Part shown: positions 10,362 to 21,525 of the stretch, in pieces
How the letters are laid out: each line of letters begins with the position of its first letter
Numbering within the stretch: position 1 is the first letter of the stretch
Assembly: GCA_032622095.1 (NCBI GenBank)
Contig: CP136061.1
Location: 213,744,373 to 213,808,372, forward strand
Source: Siphonodentalium dalli
Taxonomy: Eukaryota; Mollusca; Scaphopoda; Gadilida; Siphonodentaliidae
Direction of reading: 5' to 3'
Length of the DNA: 64,000 nt
Program-made: the position numbers and the translations under genes
Notes under the pieces: generated by a model
The model's input: only the letters and a program-made list of their open reading frames with translations
What the model was told of the DNA's origin: nothing
Database searches by the model: none

Positions 10362-10855
10362 AGGTACGGTTGGCCTTGGCGGTGGGTATCCTGTGAAAAT
10401 ATTTCCACCCGTCAAAAACCGCCACAAACAGAAAGAACAACCAAATGTAGACAGACTTTGTCCGTATACCAATAAGAAATATCGCATAAACAGTATGTTA
10501 TTGTCATATGTTTTACCATTGTTATGTAAACAAAAGCATAAAAAGTTACTTTTCTGGTGTTTGTTTATATTATGATGGTAAACACAAAGAGCGTTCTTTG
10601 TGGGTGAATTCCTGATATGGAACGAATAAAGAGCGTTTATGCCATTTGTGTGTGATTAGCCAGCAGCATTATGCTGTCTTCTGTAACACAATCAGGCTCT
10701 TGCTTATGTAAACTATAGTAAATCTGTATGATAACATGCTGTTTACGCGATGGTCGTGGTATATATGAACGAAACTGTATGCGTTTTAATGTTTTTCTGT
10801 TTACGGTGATTGGAACAAATATGAATATTTTCGACAACGAAGGCTTCGCGTGCCT
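10362..10855 (+). mobile_element. TTAA-flanked MITE, AGRYACG family (copy 2, 494 bp)
   Basis: Begins AGGTACGGTTGGCCTTGGCGG, ends CGTGCCT, with TTAA at 10358-10361 and 10856-10859. The two halves are imperfect inverted repeats: AAAATATT and AAACAGAAA motifs recur symmetrically. An inverted copy of the same length lies 787 bp away at 11643-12136. Confidence 0.85.
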
Positions 10856-10869
10856 TTAATACTCGTTAT

Positions 10870-11000
10870 TTTTAAACGACCAAAATGAGCGTGAAGCGCA
10901 CAGAGTGGCCACCGCTGAATAAAAGCTCTGTCTAAGATAAAAATGTGCGCGAAGCAGTGGTAGGGGCCGCAGGCAATGCCGACGCTGAATAAAGCTATTC
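10870..11000. repeat. Two diverged copies of a ~60-bp GC-rich unit
   Basis: Two blocks each pair a GCGYGAAGC motif with GCTGAATAAA about 30 to 50 bases later. Too short and diverged to name. Confidence 0.4.
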
Positions 11001-11420
11001 ATCTTATAATCTAACGATTGGAGGAATCATGGCCGTTGCCATTGCTGTTGCTGCAAGTAGCTACAGTGTATTTTACTCTTGATTTTTACAATCAATACAT
11101 GTCATTACTGGAAGGAAAACATTGAACTGATCTCTTCAAATGTTTGATTGATGTCCACAATCATAATGGTACATTAAACATTTATAATTTTTATTGATGA
11201 TTCATCAATTATGGCAGTGACTGCTTCTATGATATCACAAACTGATCCCAGATCTGACATAAGTTTAGCCGCGATATGCAATCATGTGAACTATTTTGCT
11301 CCACGAAGTGCGTCCATCCTTTTAGCTTTACTCGGTGGTATTCCAACGTGGAATGTGTGGTTAGCACATATATATGATATACATGTACATGCATGAAGTA
11401 TGAACGCTTTTGGTGAGAAA

Positions 11421-12160
11421 ATGAGTACCTAGTGCATGTCGGGTTTACATTCGGTTGACAATCGGCCCTTCTCCACCCGCTGTACAAAAAGTCGCAAAAC
11501 GTAACTGGCATTGGAAGTGATGCACACGCAGTCATAAGCCTACATATACTATGATGACCGTGTTGGTGTCCAGCGGCACGAATGAGTGGCACTGCATGTT
11601 TGATTGTGATACAACTCTTAAGGATACCATAGCATGGCTTAAAGGCACGTGCGGCCTTAATTGTCGAAAATATTCATATTTGTTCCAAACACCGTAAACA
11701 GAAAAACATTAAAACGCATACAGTTTCGTTCATATATACCATGACCATCGCGTAAACAGCATGTTATCATAAAGACCTACTATATTGTACCTAAGCAAGA
11801 GCCTGGTTGTGTTACAGAAGACAGCACAATGCTACTGGCTAATCACACACAAATGGCATAAACGCTCTTTATTAGTTCCATATCAGGAATTCACCAACAA
11901 AGAACGCTCTTTATGTTTACCATCATAATATAAACAAACACCAGAAAAGTTACTTTTTGTGCTTTTGTTTACATAACAATGGTCAAATATATGACAATAA
12001 CATACTGTTTATGCGATATTTCTTATTTGTATACGGACAAAGTCTGTCTACATTTTAATGTTCTTTCTGTTTGTGGTGGTTTTTGACGGGTGGAAATATT
12101 TTCACAGGATACCCACCGCCAAGGCCAACCGTGTCTTTAAAATAATCAGCCGATAAACAG
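11421..12160. repeat. Dispersed repeat R8, copy interrupted by a MITE
   Basis: Homology to 8571-8900 runs up to CATAGCATGGCTTAA (11642), stops for 494 bp, then resumes with TTAAAATAATCAGC at 12137. Only TTAA is duplicated. Confidence 0.8.
11643..12136 (-). mobile_element. TTAA-flanked MITE, AGRYACG family (copy 3, 494 bp)
   Basis: Reverse-complement copy of 10362-10855 with the same length. TTAA lies at 11639-11642 and 12137-12140. The uninterrupted R8 copy at 8874-8877 shows a single TTAA at the same place, which fixes the boundaries and the target duplication to the base. Confidence 0.9.
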
Positions 12161-12164
12161 TATC

Positions 12165-13540
12165 AAAGAAACCTGTAGTCACATCGAGAAAATCAGACTT
12201 GGCGAGGTGTTTTGCTTTGGACTCAACAGACAACATATTATCTGCGACATTACTCAGGAATTCGACATATACTATTCACAATTAATTTAACTAGCGCATA
12301 ACTATATCGCCTGCTGCATAATTTATATTACTTATAGGTATATAGTGAATAAATAGCGAATGGTCGTGTCGATATTAAATAAAATTACCATATCAACATT
12401 AGTGCAAAACACAAAATGCTCTATATGGTTCAGTGCTAAAATTTGATCGCCACAGCCAACAAAAATTTCATGGCCACTATCTAATTTTAAATAATAAGCA
12501 TGAGTACCATGTTTATTTAAAGAAATTTAAATTTTCGCAGATCAGCACACGCCAAATTACACCATTTATCCAAAAAGCGAATTGCTCCATCTGGGTTACA
12601 GTGATATAAGTTACTATTGCAACGTGGCCATAAAATATACTGTATATAAACATATATTAAATCATACACAAACAGCACTGTTATTATTTTTCGTATACTA
12701 AATATTTATATTATCATTGTTGTTGGATCCCCATTAAATAATGCACTGAATGTAGCCAAAACCAAGATGGCCACCAAAACGATGCATACAGATCACGCTC
12801 TAAATCTGAATAATCAAATGATATTTTCAGCAATATAGACAAATTGTTCATATTTCAGCTATTACAAGTGAAAAGATCGTAATAAATGGTATTTATGTTT
12901 GGAAAATGTGGCTGATTTGGGAAATTTCTATTGAAATTCCAAGATGGCCGCGAAAATCCAAGATCGCGGTCGATTTGGAAGTTGATATATATCAAAAACT
13001 GAAGGTATGGTGACACCCTAAACTTGTGCAAAGTTTCATGCCTTAGTCACACATTGAACAATTGCCTTGAAAAATGGTATGAATCTACTCCACGATAGAA
13101 AGTTACATATAGTTGAGGTATTTATCGATCTATTTCGATACCGAGAACAAAATTAAAAGCGAATATTATTAGGTCTATGTTGGAGCGCAAACCGCCACGT
13201 GTATTAAGTCATACTCCGCTAAAAGCTATTAATTCTGTCAGTTATTATGTTATTATTTATGACGGTCCATATAGGATGCAGCTCTTCTGAAATTTCCAAA
13301 AGCATTGGTGAAGCTGGTTCATGCCAGATTGGATTTGTCTACACAACGGAAAAGTTGTAGAATGGCACGTACTTCAGGACGTGAGCTAGTACAAGTTTGA
13401 AAATATCATCAGTATCTTTCAGACTGGTCTGCACTCGGACAATCGTTCGTTGTTATGTGTTGTGTGGCCTTTGGGGTTGACATCATGGGTGGGCAGGGGC
13501 GTGGCTATAGGGAAGTTTCATTTGCACCCCCGTTATAGGT
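12165..13540. other. No gene recognised; old repeat debris
   Basis: AT-rich. The motif CAAGATGGCCRC, common in invertebrate interspersed repeats and in the arrays at 26.1-29.7 kb, occurs at about 12763 and 12941. No coding potential was seen. Confidence 0.5.
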
Positions 13541-13544
13541 TGGA

Positions 13545-13935
13545 GTTTTCATCGAGTGTAAATCACAAATTTGACGGAAATTATCAAAATATGCGGCTTT
13601 TTATCTGAAAAAAAGCAATTTTACACTAAATAATGGTTGGGGAAAATCAGACCATTAGAACACTTTGAACCTATAAGTTTAGTCTGAAATTTCCAACAGA
13701 GGTTGTGTGTCGGGCATAACATTTTCAACTGTTGATACTATTGACCAAAGTATGTGGGGTATGACACACGAACACCCACTACCACATCCATGTAAGTGCA
13801 TGAGTGCATGGATGAATTGCAAAAACGAAGAGAAAATATGAGCTTCGGATGTGGCCCGGTATGTTCCGGATATAGAGGATGCATAATTATTTTGATGCGA
13901 AGTTTTGTATCAGAATTATCATTGCATTTGTTCAC
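13545..13935. repeat. Dispersed repeat R13 (copy 1)
   Basis: Colinear with 22268-22645: both contain GTTTTCATCGAGTGTA, TATGACACACGAACACCCAC and ATGAGCTTCGGATGTGGCCC. Function and class unknown. Confidence 0.75.
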
Positions 13936-14435
13936 ATGATTGATCCCACACGGCCCTAATGGCTAAATTGGTCTCAGTTCAGTTCAGTATAAGGAAATTC
14001 CGGCGTTTATTTTTCGCCGCACATCCAATTGTTGATTTGAGTAAGTATGCTGCTGTCTAACATTCCCTTTGAGCTGCTGATGTGACAGAATATGAATACA
14101 TCACGAAACGAAAATATGCCAGGTCACTGCCATCAGTAATTTTATGTGGTGCATCATTATCGGTCAGACCGTATAAACAATATAATAGTACGATTTGAAT
14201 GCGCGCACTGCATAGTTGACGTCTTCCGGCTGTAATACGAACTAAATAAGTCACTAGTGACGAGTCCCACATTCAGTCCGCTGCTCAGGATTTCAGACAT
14301 ATAGTAGAATGTCATGATTTCATGCAGTTCATTGAGCAACATTGCCTCCATTGCCGAGACTGTAACAATTAATCTTCTGAATACACCAGTCCACACAGAT
14401 GGATTCACAACCTACATTAATTGCAACGCATCCAA

Positions 14436-15072
14436 CCTGTGCTCTCGAAAAATCGCACATTATCTGCTTACCCTAGAATTTGTGTAGGTCGATAATCTAT
14501 TTAGAATCGCCTTATTTTGAGTCAACAATAAACTGAAAATGAGAGCGTTTTAGTCACATTATCGACTCATAATGACTTCATTATAGGTACAGAACATGGA
14601 TGTCACAAATAAACCAACTCACCACTTATCATGTGTATTCTCTTTAAAATGTGTTTTCACTGGTCAGCGCCATAAAACGGAATAACGGATATGCGTCCAT
14701 TATCTGCTTATTTCCGAATCATCGCAGAAATACGCACATAGTCTACCTATAATGTGAAATAAGAACATAATGTGGTTATTTGCTTCTGAAATAAGCAGAT
14801 AATGAACTCTTAACCGTTATTTCGTTTTATGGCGCGGGCCACAGTGAAAACACATGTTAAACGCGCTACTCCTGAAAAGTCGTGAGTTGGCTTGTTTGTG
14901 TCATTGTCCGCACATAATCTGATTAGAATCGCCTCATTATGAGTCGGTATGTGACTAAAATGTTCTCATGTTCAGTACATTATCGACTCAAAATGAGGCA
15001 ATTCTAAGCAGATTATCAACCTAACACAAGTTCTATTATAAGCAGATACTGTGCTAGTTTTCGGGATAACAG
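14436..15072. mobile_element. Foldback element with ~290-bp inverted arms
   Basis: The two halves are inverted copies at roughly 85% identity by eye. Ends are CCTGT and ACAGG. Within each arm TTATCTGCTTA or its complement recurs, and TTTTAGTCACAT and GCGCCATAAAACG mark matching points. A partial relative lies at 31960-32110. No target duplication or coding region was found. Confidence 0.8.
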
Positions 15073-15128
15073 GTCGAAATAATTCAATGTGAACCTACTC
15101 GAACATTATATGGTAAGTTTGAGTTTAA

Positions 15129-15339
15129 CCCTTTACCCAACAGAATTGCCCTGTGCCAATGCATTCTCTTATATATGCGAGTCGACCATAGGTCGCCTCG
15201 CATATATAAGAGAATGCATTGGCTTAACACATTAAAAATTATAAAATTGTTAAAGAATGTAAGAAAAAATGGTAAAAAGTGTTAAAAAAAGATTTTTTTT
15301 TAGGCCAATGCATTCTCTTATATATGCGAGGCGACCTAT
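15129..15339. mobile_element. Multi-hairpin TTAA MITE, CCCTTTACCCAAC family (copy B, truncated)
   Basis: Begins CCCTTTACCCAACAG after TTAA (15125-15128). It contains the first hairpin and the AT-rich middle in the opposite orientation to copy A, then breaks off in the second hairpin at GACCTATG. The second terminus is missing. Confidence 0.8.
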
Positions 15340-15410
15340 GTGCGCATTTACGCGAGGATATGTTGAAGCAACACTGTCAACTGACTCAACTCATTTGAAC
15401 TGTCATCTTC

Positions 15411-15502
15411 AAAATACTACTACCGTACAGGCAAAACATAAATATATCACAAAATCAAAATACTACTACCGTACAGGCAAAACATAAATATATCACAAAA
15501 TA
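15411..15502. repeat. Two direct copies of a 46-bp unit
   Basis: AAAATACTACTACCGTACAGG begins at 15411 and again at 15457; the units are essentially identical. Confidence 0.9.
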
Positions 15503-15881
15503 CAATAATTGGAGATCCGTGCGCCGGATAAATACTTTGGTCGATGAACTTTCATATCCTTTTCATAATTGAGAAATCGAAGATTTATGAGTCTAACCGA
15601 GTACAATAGCAATTTAAGTATCGATGTCATTATATATTCCTCTGTATATGAGCTCACAATACTCTGCCAGTCACAGTCAAAGAACAGAAGTGGTGGTTCC
15701 AGGAATAAACAACACGTCGTCATGACGGGCTATTGCGTATTGTCAAAATTATGTTTTGCGATATCCTAGATTCGCATCTCAAGTATTCCTCCTACCAGGG
15801 TCACTAATCTCCATTCATAACAGTCACAAACGAGTCCGACTCGAACATTTGAACGTCCAGCACTACTTTAAATTTAGTTCG

Positions 15882-16387
15882 TGCCATGAATCTATACTCT
15901 GGCTAACGCCCGCAGAGATAATATTCCACCAGTACAAAACCTTGGAACTTTTTGAAGTTTTGACCGGGAACCTAAAAGAGTCGAAAAAATAACGCGGGGA
16001 AGTTATTATGTATTAGTATGTGTTCCTTAATAATGTACCTCACTGTTGGTGAAGGTCCCAACTCGAACTTTTACGAAATAAATAAATCTGTGGGCGATTA
16101 TACTTTGCGTCGCTTACAATTATGGAATTTCTCCTGGTTAATTAATTTTTGTTTACTGCGATATCGGCTCGCAAATACCACGGAACAGCATGCAATTTTG
16201 AATTGGAAGATTCACATAGAGTGAATTACTTTATTAAGGAACAAATACTAACTAAGAAATATATTCCCCGCGTAATTTTTTCGACTTTATAAGATTCTCT
16301 GTCAAAACTTCAAACAAGTTCCCAAGGATTTGTACTAGTGGAATATGATCTCTATACGGGCATTAGCCAGAATATAGATTCATGGCA
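15882..16387. mobile_element. Foldback MITE (TGCCATGAATC family), complete copy
   Basis: 506 bp with inverted arms of about 170 bases, each carrying TGCCATGAATCTATA, ATATTCCAC, GAAGTTTTGAC, ACGCGGGGAA and TTCCTTAATAA at matching distances from the ends. A second copy lies at 33390-34245. Non-coding. Confidence 0.85.
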
Positions 16388-16704
16388 TGATCTACTCCAA
16401 ATGAACACAATCGTGGTGTTATCCAGTCTCAACACGGATTATTTATTTCGAATAAGATGAAGGTTCATCAGCTGATTATCGCCGCCGAAATAAAATACTC
16501 CAAAAACGGAAAGTTAAACCCACAACAATCATTGTATTAATGTTCTTCGTTTATAAATTCATCTTTTTGTCGTATTATTTAGGTTATACTTCTGTGATGT
16601 TAAAATAATAAATCATTTAGACAAAAAACCGCCATTCTTTCCAAATTCCGTGACGACAATTGGAACTCTCTCTGTTGAACGGTTTGCCCGAGGTCGATAT
16701 ACCG
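16388..16704. other. No gene recognised
   Basis: AT-rich spacer between the foldback MITE and duplicated block A. Confidence 0.5.
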
Positions 16705-17561
16705 CCCCCCCCCCCCCACCAGGTAAACACAAAACCCTGTCTGATGGCAAATGCATGTAAGATGAAATGGCTTCATATTATGTGGGCAAGATACATCCCT
16801 TAATTTGTGGTATTGACTATGCCACTATATGACCTGTTAAATACTTGTGACATTGCTTATAATCACAGATTTACGAGTATATTACAACTGCTGTTTTATA
16901 TCAAGTGATGCCGTTTTAATGCCATATATCAGTCGCGTGAACCGGTTATTATAGTATTGTGCTCATTCTAATGTCCCATCATTTATCGTACCGTGATATT
17001 CTGTGTAATCATATAATATACAGATGGACATTGGACGCCAGTCTTACTTCCTTTCTGACATGTCACCGGCTGGGTACTAGTCTGTGCTTTTCAATATTTA
17101 GCGCGGTTTTTTCCAACCAAAATGGCGAAACGATCGCCCCAAAGTAAAACTTCCTAATGTGTTTTTAGAACTAAAAACTTAATGACAGAATGGAGAATTA
17201 GAGCGGTAGTTTTGTTGACGATTTTCGTCAAAATTGAGCAAACTGAAACTCTTGTGTCTGACTAGACTATCCCACATAAAGCTCTCTGACAAACCCAATT
17301 CGGATAAGGCTAAACAGCATGTATGTGTGTGCGTGTGATCAAGGCCTTATACGTTATCTTTCATTTTTTAATGCGGAAAGTTTACTGCTGATATGGATTT
17401 AATTTAAATAATCCATTCATAATAAATGTGTATACATGCTTCGAAAATGTTTTGGGTTTTCAAATTTCAGATGAGATACGTAGTCCAGTCTCAGATACAC
17501 ACGAAAACATGGGAAAACTCACCTCTCAGAATTCTATAAGTACTATGCATATTTATTACAC

Positions 17562-19012
17562 GGGAACATGTCTCTATTCCGAAGGTTCGCTATTCCGAAG
17601 GTTCACTATTCCGAAGGCTCACTATTCCGAAGGTTCGCTATTCCGAAGGTTCACTATTCCGAAGGTTCGCTATTTCGAAGGTTTTTGTTATTTTATAGGT
17701 TAATTCTATATTCTAAAGTATTGAGAGGGTTCTTTATCACGGAAACTCCTTTTATGAAAGAAATAACTTAAAACAATAAAACATTAAATGTGATTTTGTT
17801 TGTTTTCGCGGGTTTCCTTGGGATTTAATGTCATTACGTATCACGTTATTCCTCAATACATATTCACATCAAGCAGACCACACAATTGCTATGTTTCCAT
17901 ACGATTTAAAGTCATTGCGTATGACGTTATATCTCAATCATAAGAATACGTCAGCTAAAGGTGGATTATAACAGTGGGGCTATAACGCTTAATGAATACT
18001 GGAGCGCCATAACATAATGCATAGCAGAATATCGCTGAATCGACGGATATGAGATGAACGTAACTGCAATTGTGACTTTGTATTGACCTTAATGCCCACT
18101 TAATTTCCGAGTCACCTATTATTATTGATAGTGCCTTGATATACGGTTTTAATAACAATCTATGTCATAACATATGATTAAAATACTATAATTCATCACC
18201 ATTTGAAACGTCTGTGTCTCGGAAGATGCCCAATAAGAAATAGAAAACAGCTGAAATAATAAAAAAAAAGATTCCTCCGTTATGGCTCCCAGAACGCAAC
18301 AGAATTCAAACTAAAAATGTATTTTCAATGAAAGGGGAATAACTCTATCTTTAAAATAGTTATTCCCCTCCATTGAAAATAATACACTTTGAGCAACAAA
18401 ACCAGATGAAACTTAAGCACAAAAACACGTCGGTAACTCACAAAAAAACATGATTATAGTTTATTACACCGGATAAGTTGATAATACAATGAGAGCTTCC
18501 TATTTTAAATGGTGTGTAATATGACATATATTATCGATATATGATTTGGGGGTTCGAAAGGCCTGGGCCTTTAATGTTGATGTTTCTTTCATGTACAGAT
18601 TGCCAGTTCGGACAGACTGTATCTCTTACATGTAGTTTATTTCAGTCACGCAGTCATCGTGTTTTCAAATTTCCATAATAAACGATAAACTGATACTGTC
18701 TTCTTGCTATTAATAACCGACATCTGGGTCAATTTGGGAATTAGAATGGGGTGTATAATTGTACTATATGTGAATACTAGCGAAAGTATTTTTCATTCCT
18801 CGTGTGGTTTTTGTGGGTGGGGGGTGGGGGTGCAAATTTTGATTCATTTCTGGTTAAATACGCCCAGAATAAAAAAACGTCGGAATAGCGATCCTTCGGA
18901 ATAGCGAACCTTCGGAATAATGAACCTTCGGAATAGGGAACCTTCGGAATAATAAACCTTCGGAATAGCGAACCTTCGGAATAATGAACCTTCGGAATAG
19001 AGAACCCTACCC
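17562..19012. mobile_element. Foldback transposon with tandem 16-bp-repeat ends and 9-bp target duplication
   Basis: 1451 bp. The left end has seven units of CTATTCCGAAGGTTCG (17574-17685). The right end (about 18875-19003) has eight or so units on the opposite strand. Both ends share GGG followed by TCTCTATTCCGAAGG within the first 25 bases. The target duplication is TTATTACAC (17553-17561) and TTATTGCAC (19013-19021). Block B has a single TTACTGCAC (23507-23515) there, confirming insertion. A 9-bp duplication with minisatellite-like long termini recalls Mutator/Rehavkus-type elements; that class is inferred. The AT-rich interior encodes no transposase. Confidence 0.8.
18318..18384. repeat. 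Hairpin, ~26-bp arms
   Basis: GTATTTTCAATG..AGGGGAATAACT pairs with AGTTATTCCCCT..ATTGAAAATA across a 13-base loop. It lies inside the foldback transposon. Confidence 0.75.
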
Positions 19013-19471
19013 TTATTGCACATAAGATCCGGTGTTAGTGACATCTTGATCCGCGACATTGGCATCTATCTGGGTCGACAGTGGGTCCCACTCTCTCGCG
19101 CGCCTATTGAGAATAACACACTAACACAGGTATTTTAAAACTCTGTTTAATCATATGCTTCATTTACATATTCAGCTATATGTATACGGGGTGAGCACAA
19201 CTAGGGACATATACAGCTAATATCGGATACCCTGTGCAGCTTCAAAACTAGGCAAATTTATACGAGCACTAAATATAATTTTCGGTTCACCACCGCCATA
19301 ATCTGTCCATTACAACCATTAACATTCGGTTACACACACCATCTGCACCGACATATCGAAACCTATTGATTTGTGAAATGCATACAAGTACCACAAACGC
19401 CATTGCTTAATTGGAGATTGTTATTTCGAACGACCTCCTGTTCCGCATTTATGTTTATTTTAGTGAATTAA

Positions 19472-19790
19472 AGGGGTACTGTACACTAAATCCGGCCATT
19501 TATGGGACCATCTCATTTTACAATCAACAGAATATATGCAACACATGAATAAATTTGAGCCATGGATCAGTGCAAAACACACTCATGTGATCTATGTACT
19601 ATGCAAACAACGTGGTAATTATAATAAAAATGAATTTATGTCCAGTCATAAATTCATTAGAATTACCATGTTGTTTGCAGAGTTCATAAAGTAAATGCGG
19701 GTATTTTGCACTCATCCATGGCTCAAATTCATTCAGTTGTTGCATATATCCTGTTAAGTATAAAAAGAGATGGTCCCATAAATGACCGGA
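19472..19790. mobile_element. TTAA-flanked foldback MITE (AGGGGTACTGTAC family)
   Basis: Flanked by TTAA at 19468-19471 and 19791-19794. Long inverted arms pair from AATCCGGCCATTTATGGGAC inward. The right end seems to lack the outermost ~18 bases (AGGGGTACTGTAC). Block B reads straight through this site (GTGAATTAAAG near 24120). A related, partial copy lies at 34698-34905. Confidence 0.8.
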
Positions 19791-19949
19791 TTAAGACAAC
19801 ATATTTTGTCCCCGAGCACAGTCTAGTCGGGGAAGAAATCCCATCATGTAAATGGGGTTTTGAGTGATGGATCTGTCATCTTCAATTTAGCGTACGTTCC
19901 ACCAGACGCGGGATCAGGTTTAAAGTATCATTATAAGGTCTCAAGGTCA

Positions 19950-20314
19950 GATGCTGATAGCCCGCTTATATATACGATGAGTATATGCGAGATATAATCG
20001 TACAAAAAAACTGACAGATTTTTAGCCACGGTGTGTGTGTCGGTGGTTGCCGTTGCATTATTTTGAAGGGTAATCATGTTCGACTGCTGTTGTTAGAGAG
20101 GTAATGGGATTAGCGGTGTTTATGTCTTGTCTGTTAATATTTTATCTTTGAACCAGAAATAGACGCACTTTTTATACTAGATTTCCGCAACAGGAGCTCG
20201 AGGAAATCGCACGTCGTATGGATTTAAGGGGTTTTAGAGACCGAATACATATGATACAGCTATTACATGTATCCTATATGCGACTACATCCCAGTTGGTT
20301 GATTGTGGTGTCTT
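19950..20314. other. No gene recognised
   Basis: AT-rich spacer; no repeat shared with the rest of the window was seen. Confidence 0.4.
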
Positions 20315-20327
20315 TCTTGTAGTTCTG

Positions 20328-20636
20328 GGGGGCCTCGGTGGCTCAATCGGTTAGGGGTACAACTCCAAGCCGTTTCGCCTCCCAGCGCTGGCGATAAGGG
20401 TTCAAATCCACATGTTTCCATCGTGGAATTTGTAACTCGAAATCGTTATCTGGGAAAGTTGTCAGTTACTTGCCGATGGCCGGTGGTTTGCCGCACATGG
20501 TCGACGAGTTTATCAGCCATTGAAATCACTGTTAGATTAGCCGTAAGTGTGCGGATTTCCTCCACCATTAAAACTGGCAATGTCGTGATATGGCCTTAGT
20601 GGCTAAAGCGACATAAAACCCTAATCAATCAATCAA
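20328..20636 (+). mobile_element. tRNA-derived SINE with 13-bp target duplication
   Basis: The head has a tRNA-like pol III promoter: box A TGGCTCAATCGG (about 20339) and box B GGTTCAAATCC (about 20399). A tRNA-unrelated body contains GTGCGGATTTCCTCCACCAT, a segment typical of molluscan and other invertebrate SINEs from memory. The tail is (AATC)n. The element is flanked by the perfect duplication TCTTGTAGTTCTG at 20315-20327 and 20637-20649, so the insertion is young enough to keep it. It needs LINE machinery for mobility. Confidence 0.9.
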
Positions 20637-20649
20637 TCTTGTAGTTCTG

Positions 20650-21107
20650 TGGTTATCAGAGCCCGTGCATGCCTTGGTATTGGCCCCCTAATTTCTGCTC
20701 TCTGTATTCAGTCTGCTCAAAAATATATATAAAATTTCCAACAAAATATAATATCGACGCTTTCTCTTATTCAGTTAATGCAAGACCGAGCCTTTGGCAT
20801 GGGATGCCAAAAAGGGGCGTGACGACAGGGTATGGATGGGGTGTCTTACACCAACTGTGGGAGGGGTGTATCACCCCAACTGCAGTCAAAATTTTAATCA
20901 GTTGAACATTCCATACCTGATACAACATTAGTTGGAAGTTTCAGACCAGCAATATTGCGAAATTGTTCTCGCAGTTTGATTTTGCAACAATTTATTAGTG
21001 GCGAATTCGTTGTTTTTAGACCAAATTTTGCATAATTTCCTACTTTTGGTAAAAAAAATTGGAATGAAATGACCATCAGTTGGTAATTTTCCGAACACAT
21101 TGCAAGT
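20650..21107. other. No gene recognised
   Basis: Contains a short imperfect duplication of GGGGTGTMTYACMCCAACTG near 20840-20881. No coding motif. Confidence 0.5.
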
Positions 21108-21525
21108 TATGGGGGTGTCAGGTTGGACATTTCCAAGAATGTTCATGTTCAGATTTCAAAATTTGCTAACACCGGGGCGAAAAATCTTGGGCTCCGTGTG
21201 CCCTGGCCCCTCCCTCCCCAAATGACCAGTAAAAACTGCTAATTAATTTAAGGAAAACAATTGAGGTCAATTTACCTGGCGTTAGACCACTAGATGGTAG
21301 GATTTTGTAAGTTCAGGTTCAGATCAAGACTACTGATACATTTATAATAGGCTACCACACAGTCGTCTCTAAGAGTATACAGTTGGACAAAACCAAACCC
21401 CACGGAGGGGGGGGGGAGTGCAAATTGAATTACGCAAAATTGTGGGTTTGGTTTGGTTCCAGGGGTGGGGTGTAGTTGGAATTCCTAGGTGGACACCCCC
21501 CCCCCAGAAACCATCTAGCTACGTG
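21108..21525. repeat. Dispersed repeat R21 (copy 1)
   Basis: Colinear with 32800-33388: GTTCAGGTTCAGAT, AACTGCTAAT, and a shared end CATCTAGCTACGT/CCTCTAGCTACGT. It contains poly-G and poly-C runs. Confidence 0.65.

Larger units (their letters stand above)
16705..19925. repeat. Duplicated block A (paralogue of 22670-24920)
   Basis: Shared landmarks occur in the same order in both blocks: a poly-C run, GCATGTAAGA, GGTATTGACTATGCCACT, CGTACCGTGATATTCTGTG, AAAGCTCTCTGA, AAGATCCGGTGTTAGTGACA, CACAGTCTAGTCGGGG and CACCAGACGCGGG. Divergence is substantial, so the duplication is old. Block A differs by two insertions: the foldback element at 17562-19012 and the TTAA element at 19472-19790. Part of it (about 17035-17235) also matches 44920-45110. 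Confidence 0.8.

Noticed and set aside
17428-17771. Frames with repeated SLFRRFAIPKVHYSEG-like peptide
   Set aside because: The 16-base repeat has a period not divisible by 3, so it yields a 16-residue peptide repeat in every frame. The DNA array is the terminus of a foldback element, not a repeat protein.
17574-19003. CRISPR-like array of short direct repeats
   Set aside because: Units are contiguous 16-mers without spacers, in a eukaryotic context, and paired in inverted orientation as transposon ends.
20303-20599. 98-residue plus-strand frame, or a genuine tRNA gene
   Set aside because: The region is a SINE with target duplications. The tRNA-like head does not fold as a complete tRNA and continues into a SINE body.
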